Part shown: positions 1-8,415 of the stretch, one piece after another
Layout of the letters: every line of letters begins with the position of its first letter
Position numbering within the stretch: the stretch's first letter is position 1
Origin: Modicisalibacter coralii
Lineage (GTDB): Bacteria > Pseudomonadota > Gammaproteobacteria > Pseudomonadales > Halomonadaceae
DNA: 64,000 nt
Direction: 5' to 3'
Assembly (NCBI RefSeq): GCF_004117855.1
Contig: NZ_QWBW01000013.1
Coordinates: 1-64,000 of the forward strand
Notes under the pieces: model-generated
The model's input: the letters and a program-made list of their open reading frames with translations, nothing else
What the model was told of the DNA's origin: nothing
The model's database searches: none
Position numbers and translations under genes: made by a program

Positions 1-138
1 CTCACGGTCGATGCCGAGGAACTGGCGCAGCTCGACCGCTATGAACACCTGGGCGTGCGCTATCGTCGGATACAGACCACCCTGGCCGATGGCCGGCGCG
101 TATGGCTTTACGACCGGCTGACGCCCCCTGAATCCTGA
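1..138 (+). CDS. Gamma-glutamylcyclotransferase/AIG2-like protein, C-terminal part
   Basis: Frame 1 is open from the window edge and gives 45 residues before TGA. The piece reads ELAQLDRYEHLGVRYRR followed by GRRVWLYDRL, which resembles the C-terminal half of AIG2/GGACT-like gamma-glutamylcyclotransferases (an L-D-x-Y-E segment, a Y-R-R segment, then a strand ending in W-x-Y). Such enzymes release 5-oxoproline from gamma-glutamyl amines or peptides. The catalytic Glu region lies outside the window, so only the family resemblance can be stated. Confidence 0.55.
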   Translation, partial: LTVDAEELAQLDRYEHLGVRYRRIQTTLADGRRVWLYDRLTPPES

Positions 139-221
139 GCGGGACGGCCATGCGTTGTGGCCCTTCGGCCGCCCCCGTAGAATGGACGGCATCATCAACC
201 CTTGAAAATCAAGGAGTCGGC

Positions 222-575
222 GTGTCCGCTCTGACGCTCTATCACAACCCGCGCTGCTCGAAATCCCGCGACGCCCTCAAGCTGCTCGAGGCGCGCGGCG
301 TCGAATTCCAGGTTCACCGCTATCTCGACGATCCCCTGCCCAGGGCGCAACTCGAGTCGCTGGCCGCGCGCCTCGACACCCCGCTCGAATCGCTGCTGCG
401 TGACAACGAGACGGAATGGAAGGCTCTCGCGCTGAGCTCTCCGTCCCGCGACGAGATACTGGCGGCGATCGCCGAGCACCCGCGGCTCATGCAGCGACCG
501 ATTCTCGATCGTGGCGACAGGGCGGTCATCGGTCGGCCGCCGGAAGCGATACTGGCCCTGCTCGCCGACGACTAG
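222..575 (+). CDS. arsC: ArsC-family arsenate reductase (glutaredoxin-dependent type)
   Basis: A 117-residue thioredoxin-fold protein. The N-terminus has the ArsC signature HNPRCSKSR with the catalytic Cys near residue 12. The C-terminal RPIL and AVIGRPPE segments match the conserved ArsC tail. Length fits ArsC/YffB proteins. GTG at 222 is preferred because AAGGAG lies at 211-216 with ideal spacing; the upstream ATG at 150 would add 24 unconserved residues. ArsC enzymes reduce arsenate to arsenite with glutathione/glutaredoxin. No arsB or arsR is adjacent, so this may be a housekeeping YffB-type member and not part of a resistance operon. Confidence 0.85.
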   Translation: MSALTLYHNPRCSKSRDALKLLEARGVEFQVHRYLDDPLPRAQLESLAARLDTPLESLLRDNETEWKALALSSPSRDEILAAIAEHPRLMQRPILDRGDRAVIGRPPEAILALLADD

Positions 576-1674
<1,099 letters not shown>

Positions 1675-1678
<4 letters not shown>

Positions 1679-2931
1679 GACCCTCGAGCGCGCTGATCCT
1701 GGCGATGCTCGCGTTGAGCATCGCCAGCAGTCTGATGCACTGGCCGCTGTGGCCGGCGGCGATTCTCAGCTGGCTGGCGACCCTGCGTCTGGCCCGTCAG
1801 TTGCCACGGGCCTCGCGCCGCCAGGCGTTGGCCCTGGGCGGTGCCGGCGTGGTGTTCTGGGCCGTCGCCCTGGTCCGCGGCACGCCGGTGACGCTCCTGC
1901 ATGCCCTGGCGATCAACCAGACGCTGCTGATGATGTTCGCCGGCGTGAGCTTTCTGTCGATGGCCGCGCCCAGCGTGCCGACCCGGGCCGACACGACACA
2001 GCGCGACAGTTTCTGGGGCACGCTGTTCGGCGTGCACCTGTTCGGCGCCGTGATCAATCTCTCGGCGCTGTTCCTGTTCGCCGACCGCATGCAGCACGAC
2101 CGACGGCTTTCCCGGCGGCAGGCGATGGTGCTGGGCCGCGCCTTTCCCGCGGCGGCGGCCTGGTCGCCGTTCTTCGTCGCCATGGGCGTGGCCCTGACCT
2201 ATGCCCCGGGGCTCGAGTTCACCGCCCTGCTGCCCTGGGGGCTGGCCTGCGCGCTGGCCTTGCTGACCCTGGTCGCCCTGGACACCTTGCGCGTCAAAGG
2301 GCCTTTCACGGGCTACCCGCTCGAGGCACGCGCCCTGGTGCTGCCCGGCGTTCTCGCCCTCGCCGTTCTCCTGCTTCACACCGCCTGGCCGACGCTGGGC
2401 ATCCCCTTGATCATCAGCATTGTCTCCCCGCTGGCCGCCCTGCTGCTGGCGCCGGCACGCGAGCGCCGCTCCCGGCTGCGTCACCAGCTCGACCACGGGC
2501 TGTCACGGCTGATGCCGCAGTTCGCACTGTTTCTCGCCGCCGGGGTACTGTCCAGCGGCCTCAGCGCCCTGCTGGCGAGCTGGCCGGAGGGCCCGGCACT
2601 GCCGTTCACGCACTTCGGGCATCTACAGGCCTGGTTGACCCTGGGGGTGATCGTGGCACTGGCCTTCGTCGGCATCCACCCGCTGGTCGGCGTGACGACC
2701 CTGGCGCCGCTGCTCGCCTCGCTGCATCCCGACCCCACGCTGCTGGGCATGGTCTTTCTCATGGGCTGGGCGCTGGGGACCGGCAGCAGCCCGCTATCGG
2801 GCAGCAATCTCGTGTTGTGTTCGCGCTATGGCGTCGCGCCCCGGGAGATGCTGCGCTGGAACCTGCCCTACGCGATCGTCGGCTGGCTGGCCTGCGGGGC
2901 GATCCTCGGCGTGCGTGCGGCATTGTCCTGA
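1675..2931 (+). CDS. Polytopic membrane protein of unknown function
   Basis: A 418-residue, very hydrophobic protein with roughly ten or more membrane segments. GTG at 1675 is taken as start because it overlaps the previous stop and begins at the first hydrophobic segment; the much longer open frame upstream runs through the DUF2069 gene in another frame. A short GTGSSPLSGSN segment near residue 375 lies between helices, in a position like the re-entrant loops of ion-transporter-type carriers, but this is not enough to name a substrate. A transport role is inference only. Confidence 0.6.
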
Positions 2932-3059
2932 TCACGGCCTCTCGACGCGCCGGGCTCGGGTGCCTATGTTGTGAAGGTCCCGGGGGCGATCGGTGGCAGG
3001 ACTGACATCCCGGTCGTCGGCGGCGAACGCCGCAATAACAAGACAACAAGGAGTGACTC

Positions 3060-3512
3060 ATGAAGCGCATGCTCTCCCTGCTCGCCCTGGCGAGTCTGAC
3101 GGGCGGCCCCGCGACGATCGCTCAGGCCGATGACATCGACGACGCCATCCACTATCGGCACGCGGCCATGGAAGTGATCGCCTGGCAAATGGTGCCGATG
3201 TCCCGGATGGTCAAGGGCGACATCGACTACGATGCCGAGGCGTTCGCCGAGCGTGCCCGACGTGTCGCCGACCTGGCGCCGCTGCCCTGGGAAGGGTTCA
3301 TCGCGGACTCCTACGATCGCCAGGGCACCCATGCGTTGCCCGACATCGCCGCTAATCGCGATGATTTCGATGCCAAGGCGCAGGCCTTCGAGGACGCCGC
3401 CGTGCAACTGGCCGAGGTCGCCGGCGACGGCAGCTTCGATACGGTGCGGGCCCGCTTCGCCGAGATGGCGCGCAGCTGCAAGGCATGCCACGACGACTAC
3501 CGTGCCGATTGA
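3060..3512 (+). CDS. cycP: Cytochrome c' (periplasmic, four-helix bundle)
   Basis: A 150-residue protein with a cleavable signal peptide (MKRMLSLLALASL ... AQA|DD). A single haem-binding motif, CKACH, lies near the C-terminus, as is typical for cytochrome c' and not for class I cytochromes c. The early AAMEVIAWQM segment is in the place of the haem-ligand helix. Cytochromes c' bind NO and CO and are linked to nitrosative stress. It converges on a cytochrome b561 gene 12 bp away; an electron-transfer link between the two is plausible but not shown. Confidence 0.9.
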   Translation: MKRMLSLLALASLTGGPATIAQADDIDDAIHYRHAAMEVIAWQMVPMSRMVKGDIDYDAEAFAERARRVADLAPLPWEGFIADSYDRQGTHALPDIAANRDDFDAKAQAFEDAAVQLAEVAGDGSFDTVRARFAEMARSCKACHDDYRAD

Positions 3513-3524
3513 GTCGCCGCCGGG

Positions 3525-4196
3525 TCAGGCCCACTCCAGAATGGCCACCAGCACCGCGACGGCCAAGGCGGCGACGGCCCAGGCCCGCCAGCCGGATACC
3601 GGCTGGTTCTCGCCATCCTTGACGGCACCAGAGAGCCGCTTGCGTCCGGTGACCATCGCCACGACCAGCGCCTCCCCCCGGAGTCGGTGAAGCACGATCG
3701 CCGCCAGGTGGATGCCCACCAGCACGAACAGCGCGTTGCCGTTCCAGTGGTGCAATGCCACCAGGATCTCCTCGAGGCGCCCGCCCAGCTTGCCGGCCAG
3801 CGGTGCCGTGAACAGCACTTCGTCGCTCATCACCAGCCCCGAGGTAACCTGAAGGCTCAGCGACAGCAACAACAGTAACGTCATCCAGCCGCCCAGCGGG
3901 TTGTGGCCGACATACCGGTCGGGATGGCGCCGAAACCAGCCCGCGGCGTAGCGCGCCACGACCCGTGGCGAGCGCAGCAAGGCGCGCAGCCGGGCGTGCC
4001 GGCTGCCGACGATACTCCACGACCAGCGAAAGACCAGCAGCACCAGAATGGTGTAACCGGCGCGCGCATGCCATTCGATGGGGAACAGCAGGGGTTCGCC
4101 ACTGGTCTTCACCGTGTACCAGGAGACCAGGATGCTGGCGACCAGTATCCAGTGGAACAACCGGATGGGGACGTCCCAGGCTTTCAGCGTCTTCAT
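3525..4196 (-). CDS. Cytochrome b561-family membrane protein
   Basis: A 223-residue membrane protein with four main helices and a fifth at the C-terminus. It starts with the typical WDVPIRLFHW motif, and further His residues (EWHARAGYTILV, VALHHWNGNALF, GIHLAAIVLH) can serve as ligands of two b haems. ATG at 4196 is chosen because AGGAG is correctly placed; GTG at 4202 would overlap the ribosome site. Such proteins pass electrons from quinol to periplasmic acceptors such as cytochromes c. The gene converges on the cytochrome c' gene. Confidence 0.87.
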   Translation of the reverse strand: MKTLKAWDVPIRLFHWILVASILVSWYTVKTSGEPLLFPIEWHARAGYTILVLLVFRWSWSIVGSRHARLRALLRSPRVVARYAAGWFRRHPDRYVGHNPLGGWMTLLLLLSLSLQVTSGLVMSDEVLFTAPLAGKLGGRLEEILVALHHWNGNALFVLVGIHLAAIVLHRLRGEALVVAMVTGRKRLSGAVKDGENQPVSGWRAWAVAALAVAVLVAILEWA

Positions 4197-4427
4197 CGTC
4201 ACTCCTCGTGGCCACGCCCTCGATCGGTAGAACCGGCCCCGTTCCCCTCATCGAGGGAGTATAGCCGCGACGTCCCGGGGGCACCGGATGAGGTGCGTCA
4301 GGTGAAAATAGCGCCCGGCATGATCTCGATGCGGGTCATCGGCCCTTGACAGAGGGTGATTCGGGCCCGCTACGCTTGAGCCTCCCGGCATCACGGGCGA
4401 TGATGAGGAAAACCTCAGGAGAGCGCC

Positions 4428-5069
4428 ATGAACACCGACATTGCCGATGTACGACGCGACTACAGCGGGGACCACCTCGATACCGAGAGCACGCCGGACG
4501 CGCCGCTCGAGCTGTTCCAGAGCTGGCTGACACTGGCGCTGGAGCGCGAGAACGACGATGCCAACGCCATGACCCTGGCCACCGTCGACAGCCTGGGACT
4601 CCCCCATGCGCGCATCGTGCTGCTCAAGGGCCTCGATGAGCGCGGCTTCGCCTTCTACACCAGCTATCAGAGTCACAAGGGCGCAGAACTCGCCAATGTG
4701 CCCCACGCCGCCCTGGTCTTCTGGTGGCCGGTCCTGCAGCGCCAGGTCCGCGTCGAGGGCCGGGTCGTGCAGGTCGAGGACGGCGAATCGGACCGCTATT
4801 TCCAGAGTCGCCCGCGGGCCAGCCAACTGGGTGCCTGGATCTCCCAGCAGGGCGTGGAGATTCCCGACCGCGAATGGCTCGAGGAGCGTCGCCACCGCTT
4901 CGAGCAACTCTACACCAGTCAGGATGTCGATCGCCCGCCACACTGGGGCGGTTACCGGGTCGAACCCGAGATCATCGAATTCTGGCAGGGGCAGGCCGAC
5001 CGGCTCCACGATCGCCTGCGCTATCGCCGCCAGGACGATCACTGGAGCAAGGTGCGTCTGGCGCCCTGA
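4428..5069 (+). CDS. pdxH: Pyridoxamine/pyridoxine 5'-phosphate oxidase
   Basis: A 213-residue FMN enzyme of normal family length. Recognisable segments are the FMN-binding ARIVLLKGLDERGFAFYTSY, then SHKGAEL, the RPRASQLGAWIS loop, and the C-terminal PPHWGGYRVEPEIIEFWQG with RLHDR, the substrate-binding end. PdxH oxidises PNP/PMP to pyridoxal 5'-phosphate, the last step of vitamin B6 cofactor synthesis and salvage. AGGAGAG lies just before the ATG. A strong hairpin terminator follows. Confidence 0.96.
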   Translation: MNTDIADVRRDYSGDHLDTESTPDAPLELFQSWLTLALERENDDANAMTLATVDSLGLPHARIVLLKGLDERGFAFYTSYQSHKGAELANVPHAALVFWWPVLQRQVRVEGRVVQVEDGESDRYFQSRPRASQLGAWISQQGVEIPDREWLEERRHRFEQLYTSQDVDRPPHWGGYRVEPEIIEFWQGQADRLHDRLRYRRQDDHWSKVRLAP

Positions 5070-5092
5070 GCCGTCGGGCGCGCGCCGGATCG

Positions 5093-5121
5093 AAAAAACG
5101 CCCGGCCAGGCCGGGCGTTTT
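5093..5121. terminator. Bidirectional rho-independent terminator between pdxH and proX
   Basis: A 9-bp perfect GC stem (CGCCCGGCC / GGCCGGGCG, one-base loop) is flanked by A6 on the left and T4 on the right. It can end pdxH transcription on the plus strand and proVWX transcription on the minus strand. Confidence 0.9.
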
Positions 5122-5144
5122 CGTCAGCGACATTCGCTCGGGGT

Positions 5145-6035
5145 TCAGCCCTGGATGTCGGCGGTCCACTCCTTGACCACGTCCGGGTGCTCGTCGACCC
5201 ACTTCTGGGCATTTTCGTACGGGTCGGAGCCTTCCTTCTGGTTCATCAACATGACCTCGCCCATCTGCTCGGGCGTCCAGTGGAAGTTGTCGAGGAATTC
5301 GTACACCGCCGGCATGTCTTCCTCGAGACCCTGGCGCACGATGGTATTGATGTGCTCGGCATCGCCGTAGACGTTCTTGGGATCGTCGAGATACTTGAGA
5401 TCCCAGCGCGAGAACATCCAGTGCGGGGTCCAGCCGGTGACGACGATGTCCTCGTGGTTCTGGATCGCCGACTTGAGCGCGGCGGTCATGGTCGCGCCAC
5501 TGCCGCTGCGCAGCTTGACGTCGCCCTGCAGGCCGTAATCGTCGATCACGTCCTCGGTCAGGCCCATCAGGCCGGCACCCGGGTCGATGCCGATGATCTC
5601 GCCGCCGTAGCTGTCCGCCTTGTCGTCGAGCTGCTCGATGGAATCGATGTCGGTATAGGCGGGAACCACCAGACCCAGCTTGGTGCCGTCGAGATTGGCG
5701 CCCAGGTCGACGACCTTGTCCTTGGTCTGTTCGTAGTAGTTCTTGTGCGTGGTCGGCAACCAGGCGGCCACCATGCCATCGGCATCGCCATAGGCCACGG
5801 CCTGCCACATCGCGGCGGCCGACAGCGAGGACATCTTGACGTCATAGCCCATGTCCTCGAGCACCGCGCGCACCACATTGGTGGAGGCGACCTCGGAAGC
5901 CCATTCGACGTAGGCCAGGGTCACGGTGCCCTTGCTGTCGTCCTGCGCGTGAGCCAGTCCGCTCATGCCCAGGCCGGCAACCATCATCAGCGAACCGAAA
6001 CGCACGGCGCGTGACATCGTATTGAACGCTTTCAT
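5145..6035 (-). CDS. proX: Glycine betaine ABC transporter, substrate-binding protein
   Basis: A 296-residue secreted protein with a signal peptide ending around GLAHAQDD, followed by the OpuAC fold (VTLAYVEWASEVASTNVVRAVLEDMGY near the start). Downstream aromatic-rich segments (AAMWQAVAYGDADGM, VVTGWTPHWMFSRWDL) provide Trp/Tyr cages like those that bind quaternary ammonium groups. The start at 6035 has GGGGAAAG upstream; the ORF extends further but adds a non-signal leader. It is the last gene of proVWX. It should deliver glycine betaine or related solutes to ProW during osmotic stress. Exact substrate preference cannot be read from sequence. Confidence 0.92.
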   Translation of the reverse strand: MKAFNTMSRAVRFGSLMMVAGLGMSGLAHAQDDSKGTVTLAYVEWASEVASTNVVRAVLEDMGYDVKMSSLSAAAMWQAVAYGDADGMVAAWLPTTHKNYYEQTKDKVVDLGANLDGTKLGLVVPAYTDIDSIEQLDDKADSYGGEIIGIDPGAGLMGLTEDVIDDYGLQGDVKLRSGSGATMTAALKSAIQNHEDIVVTGWTPHWMFSRWDLKYLDDPKNVYGDAEHINTIVRQGLEEDMPAVYEFLDNFHWTPEQMGEVMLMNQKEGSDPYENAQKWVDEHPDVVKEWTADIQG

Positions 6036-6147
6036 CACTTTCCCCTTCTTCTTGGTTGAGTGTGAGGGCGGCCCGCCGTCACGCTTCGGGCCGCCCCGAC
6101 CCTGCATGAATCATGCAAGAGTCGGTCCAGGCGTCTTATTCACTGCT

Positions 6148-6990
6148 TCATTGCGCCTTCTTGGTCTTGCGGAACGACTGAGTCAGGCGATCGAGCAGCA
6201 TGGCCAGGATGACCACCGCGATCCCCGCCTCGAAGCCATCACCCGGGCGCAGCCGCTGGATGGCCTTCCAGACCTCGTTGCCCAGACCATCGGCACCGAT
6301 CATGGCGGCAATCACCACCATCGACAAGGCCAGCATGATGGTCTGGTTGATGCCGGCCATGATGGTCGGCAGCGACAGCGGCAACTGGACCTTGAACAAT
6401 TTTTGCCCGCGTGTCGAGCCGAAGGCATCGGCCGCCTCGATCAATTCCTTGGGAACCTGGCGAATGCCCAGGGTGGTGAAGCGGATCGCCGGCGGCATGG
6501 AGAAGATCACCGTGGCGAAGATCGCCGACACCGAGCCGATGCCGAAGAACGGAATCGCCGGAATCAGGTAGACGAAGGCCGGCATGGTCTGCATGAAATC
6601 GAGCACCGGCATGATCACGCCGTAGAGACGGTCCGACAACGCCCCCGCGATGCCCACCGGCAGTGCGATGACGATCGCCACCAGGGTCGCGATCACCACC
6701 AGGGTGAGCGATTCGATCATCGGGAACCACAGACCCATGTTCCAGATCAGTCCCAGGCCGAGCAGCGAGCCGATCGCCAGGCGGATGCCCGACAACCGCC
6801 AGCAGAGCAGCGCGATGAGCGCCATCAGCGACCATTCGGGCATCCACGCCAGGGCGTCGTTGAGCGCATTGATACCGGTCTGGGTGACGTGGGAGATGCC
6901 CCGGGTGACCGAGGAAAACTGCGTCGTCAGGAAGTCCAGTCCACTCTCGATCCAGTCGCCGAGAGGAATACGGGGAATATCGATAGCCAT
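6148..6990 (-). CDS. proW: Glycine betaine ABC transporter, permease
   Basis: A 280-residue protein with an amphipathic N-terminal region and six or more membrane helices. The permease EAA loop is visible as ELIEAADAFGSTRGQKLFKVQLPLS..., which contacts ProV. The MQTMPAFVYLIPAIPFFGIG segment is typical of ProW/OpuAB. Its ATG shares one base with the proV stop (TGATG), so translational coupling is likely. It forms the membrane channel of the ProU-type importer. Confidence 0.94.
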   Translation of the reverse strand: MAIDIPRIPLGDWIESGLDFLTTQFSSVTRGISHVTQTGINALNDALAWMPEWSLMALIALLCWRLSGIRLAIGSLLGLGLIWNMGLWFPMIESLTLVVIATLVAIVIALPVGIAGALSDRLYGVIMPVLDFMQTMPAFVYLIPAIPFFGIGSVSAIFATVIFSMPPAIRFTTLGIRQVPKELIEAADAFGSTRGQKLFKVQLPLSLPTIMAGINQTIMLALSMVVIAAMIGADGLGNEVWKAIQRLRPGDGFEAGIAVVILAMLLDRLTQSFRKTKKAQ

Positions 6991-8192
6991 CAGCGTTCTC
7001 CAGATTCAGCCAGTTCCGCCAGCACGGCACCCTTGACCACCACGCCGAGCAGGCGCTGGTCCTCGTCGACTACGGCGATCGGATAGCTCTTCTCGCTGAA
7101 CATCGCGAAGAGGTTGTGCAGGGGCTCGTCGGGGCCGACCCGCGGGAAGTCGTCGTGGATGAGCGACTTGATGGACTGCGCCCCGTCCTTGGCGGCCTGG
7201 TCGACGGCGTCCACCTCCACCAGGCCCAGCAGCTTGCGCTCGCGATTGGTGACGTAGATCGAGTCGAGGCTGTTCTCGCGGAGCTTGTGCAGGATGGTAC
7301 GCGGGCCGTCGTCCTCGCGGGCGGTGGCACGGACCGGCCGCATGGCATGGCGTGCGGTGAGAATCCGCGACATGTCGACGCCCTCGATGAAGCGCGCGAC
7401 ATAGTCGTTGGCGGGCTTGGTGAGAATCTCCTCCGGCTTGCCGATCTGCACGATCTCGCCGTCCTTGAGCAGGATGATGCGATCGCCGATGCTCAACGCC
7501 TCATCGAGATCGTGGGTGATGAAGATGGTGGTTTTCTTCATGCGATGCTGGAGTTCCAGCAGTTCCTGCTGCATGTCCTTGCGGATCAACGGATCGAGTG
7601 CCGAGAAGGCCTCGTCCATCAGCAGCACGCTGGAATCGTTGGCCAGTGCCCGGGCCAGGCCGACACGCTGCTGCATGCCGCCGGAGAGCTGGTTGGGCAA
7701 GGCGTCTTCCCAACCGTCCAGACCGACCTGCTTGAGGGACTCCCGCGCCTTGTTGGCGCGCTCCTCCTTGTCGATGCCGCGGATCTCGAGACCGTACTCG
7801 GCATTCTGCTGCACCGTGCGATGGGGGAACAGCGCGAAGTTCTGGAAGACCATCGAGAAGTGCCGACGACGGCACTGCAGCAGCTCTTTCTCGTTGAGCT
7901 GAGGGATGTTCTCGTCGTCGATGATGATGTCGCCCTCGGTGGGCTCGATCAGTCGGTTGAGACAGCGGATCAACGTCGACTTGCCGGAGCCGGAAAGGCC
8001 CATGATCACCAGGAGTTCCCCCTCCTGGACATCGAAGCTGATATTGGACAGACCCAGCGTCTGGCCGGTCTTGTCGAGAATCTCCGGGCGCTTCAGGCCC
8101 TGGTCGCGCAACTCGAGCGCCTTCTTCGGCTGGCTGCCGAAGACCTTGCTCAAGCCGCGTACCTGAATCTTGATCGTTTGGGATTCGCTCAT
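6990..8192 (-). CDS. proV: Glycine betaine ABC transporter, ATP-binding protein
   Basis: A 400-residue ATPase. The Walker A motif GLSGSGKST is near residue 63, followed by the Q-loop (FQNFALFPH), the signature LSGGMQQRVGLARA, Walker B SVLLMDEAFSALD and the H-loop (FITHDLDEA). Two CBS domains form the C-terminal third, as in ProV/OpuAA, where they sense ionic strength. The start at 8192 (MSESQTIK) aligns with ProV; the open frame upstream adds 31 non-homologous residues. First gene of the operon. Confidence 0.94.
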   Translation of the reverse strand: MSESQTIKIQVRGLSKVFGSQPKKALELRDQGLKRPEILDKTGQTLGLSNISFDVQEGELLVIMGLSGSGKSTLIRCLNRLIEPTEGDIIIDDENIPQLNEKELLQCRRRHFSMVFQNFALFPHRTVQQNAEYGLEIRGIDKEERANKARESLKQVGLDGWEDALPNQLSGGMQQRVGLARALANDSSVLLMDEAFSALDPLIRKDMQQELLELQHRMKKTTIFITHDLDEALSIGDRIILLKDGEIVQIGKPEEILTKPANDYVARFIEGVDMSRILTARHAMRPVRATAREDDGPRTILHKLRENSLDSIYVTNRERKLLGLVEVDAVDQAAKDGAQSIKSLIHDDFPRVGPDEPLHNLFAMFSEKSYPIAVVDEDQRLLGVVVKGAVLAELAESGER

Positions 8193-8415
8193 CGGCTTTG
8201 CCTGTTTTTCGTCGTGACCTGTTCTCGTTGTGTCGGGGGCGATCGCCAACGATTTTCCATTGAAATCGTTACCCCTTTTTTTCATAACGATTGATTATGA
8301 TTTTTCACGCATCGTACATTCTTATTAAACGGGCTTCAAATCAGAAGATCTGATGATTGATCAACGGTTCAATAACCCGTTGGCTCAACCATGCGCCTTG
8401 GTGAGCATTCCCCGA
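8193..8415 (-). promoter_or_regulatory. proVWX upstream region with AT-rich stretch and a small dyad
   Basis: This 223-bp gap lies between the proV start and the end of the pat-like gene and must hold the proVWX promoter. It is clearly more AT-rich than its surroundings around 8270-8360. At 8341-8353 there is a perfect dyad, TCAGA-AGA-TCTGA. A candidate -35 TTGAAG with a weak -10 TACGAT can be placed on the minus strand between about 8309 and 8340. No pat terminator with a clear T-run was seen. Confidence 0.4.
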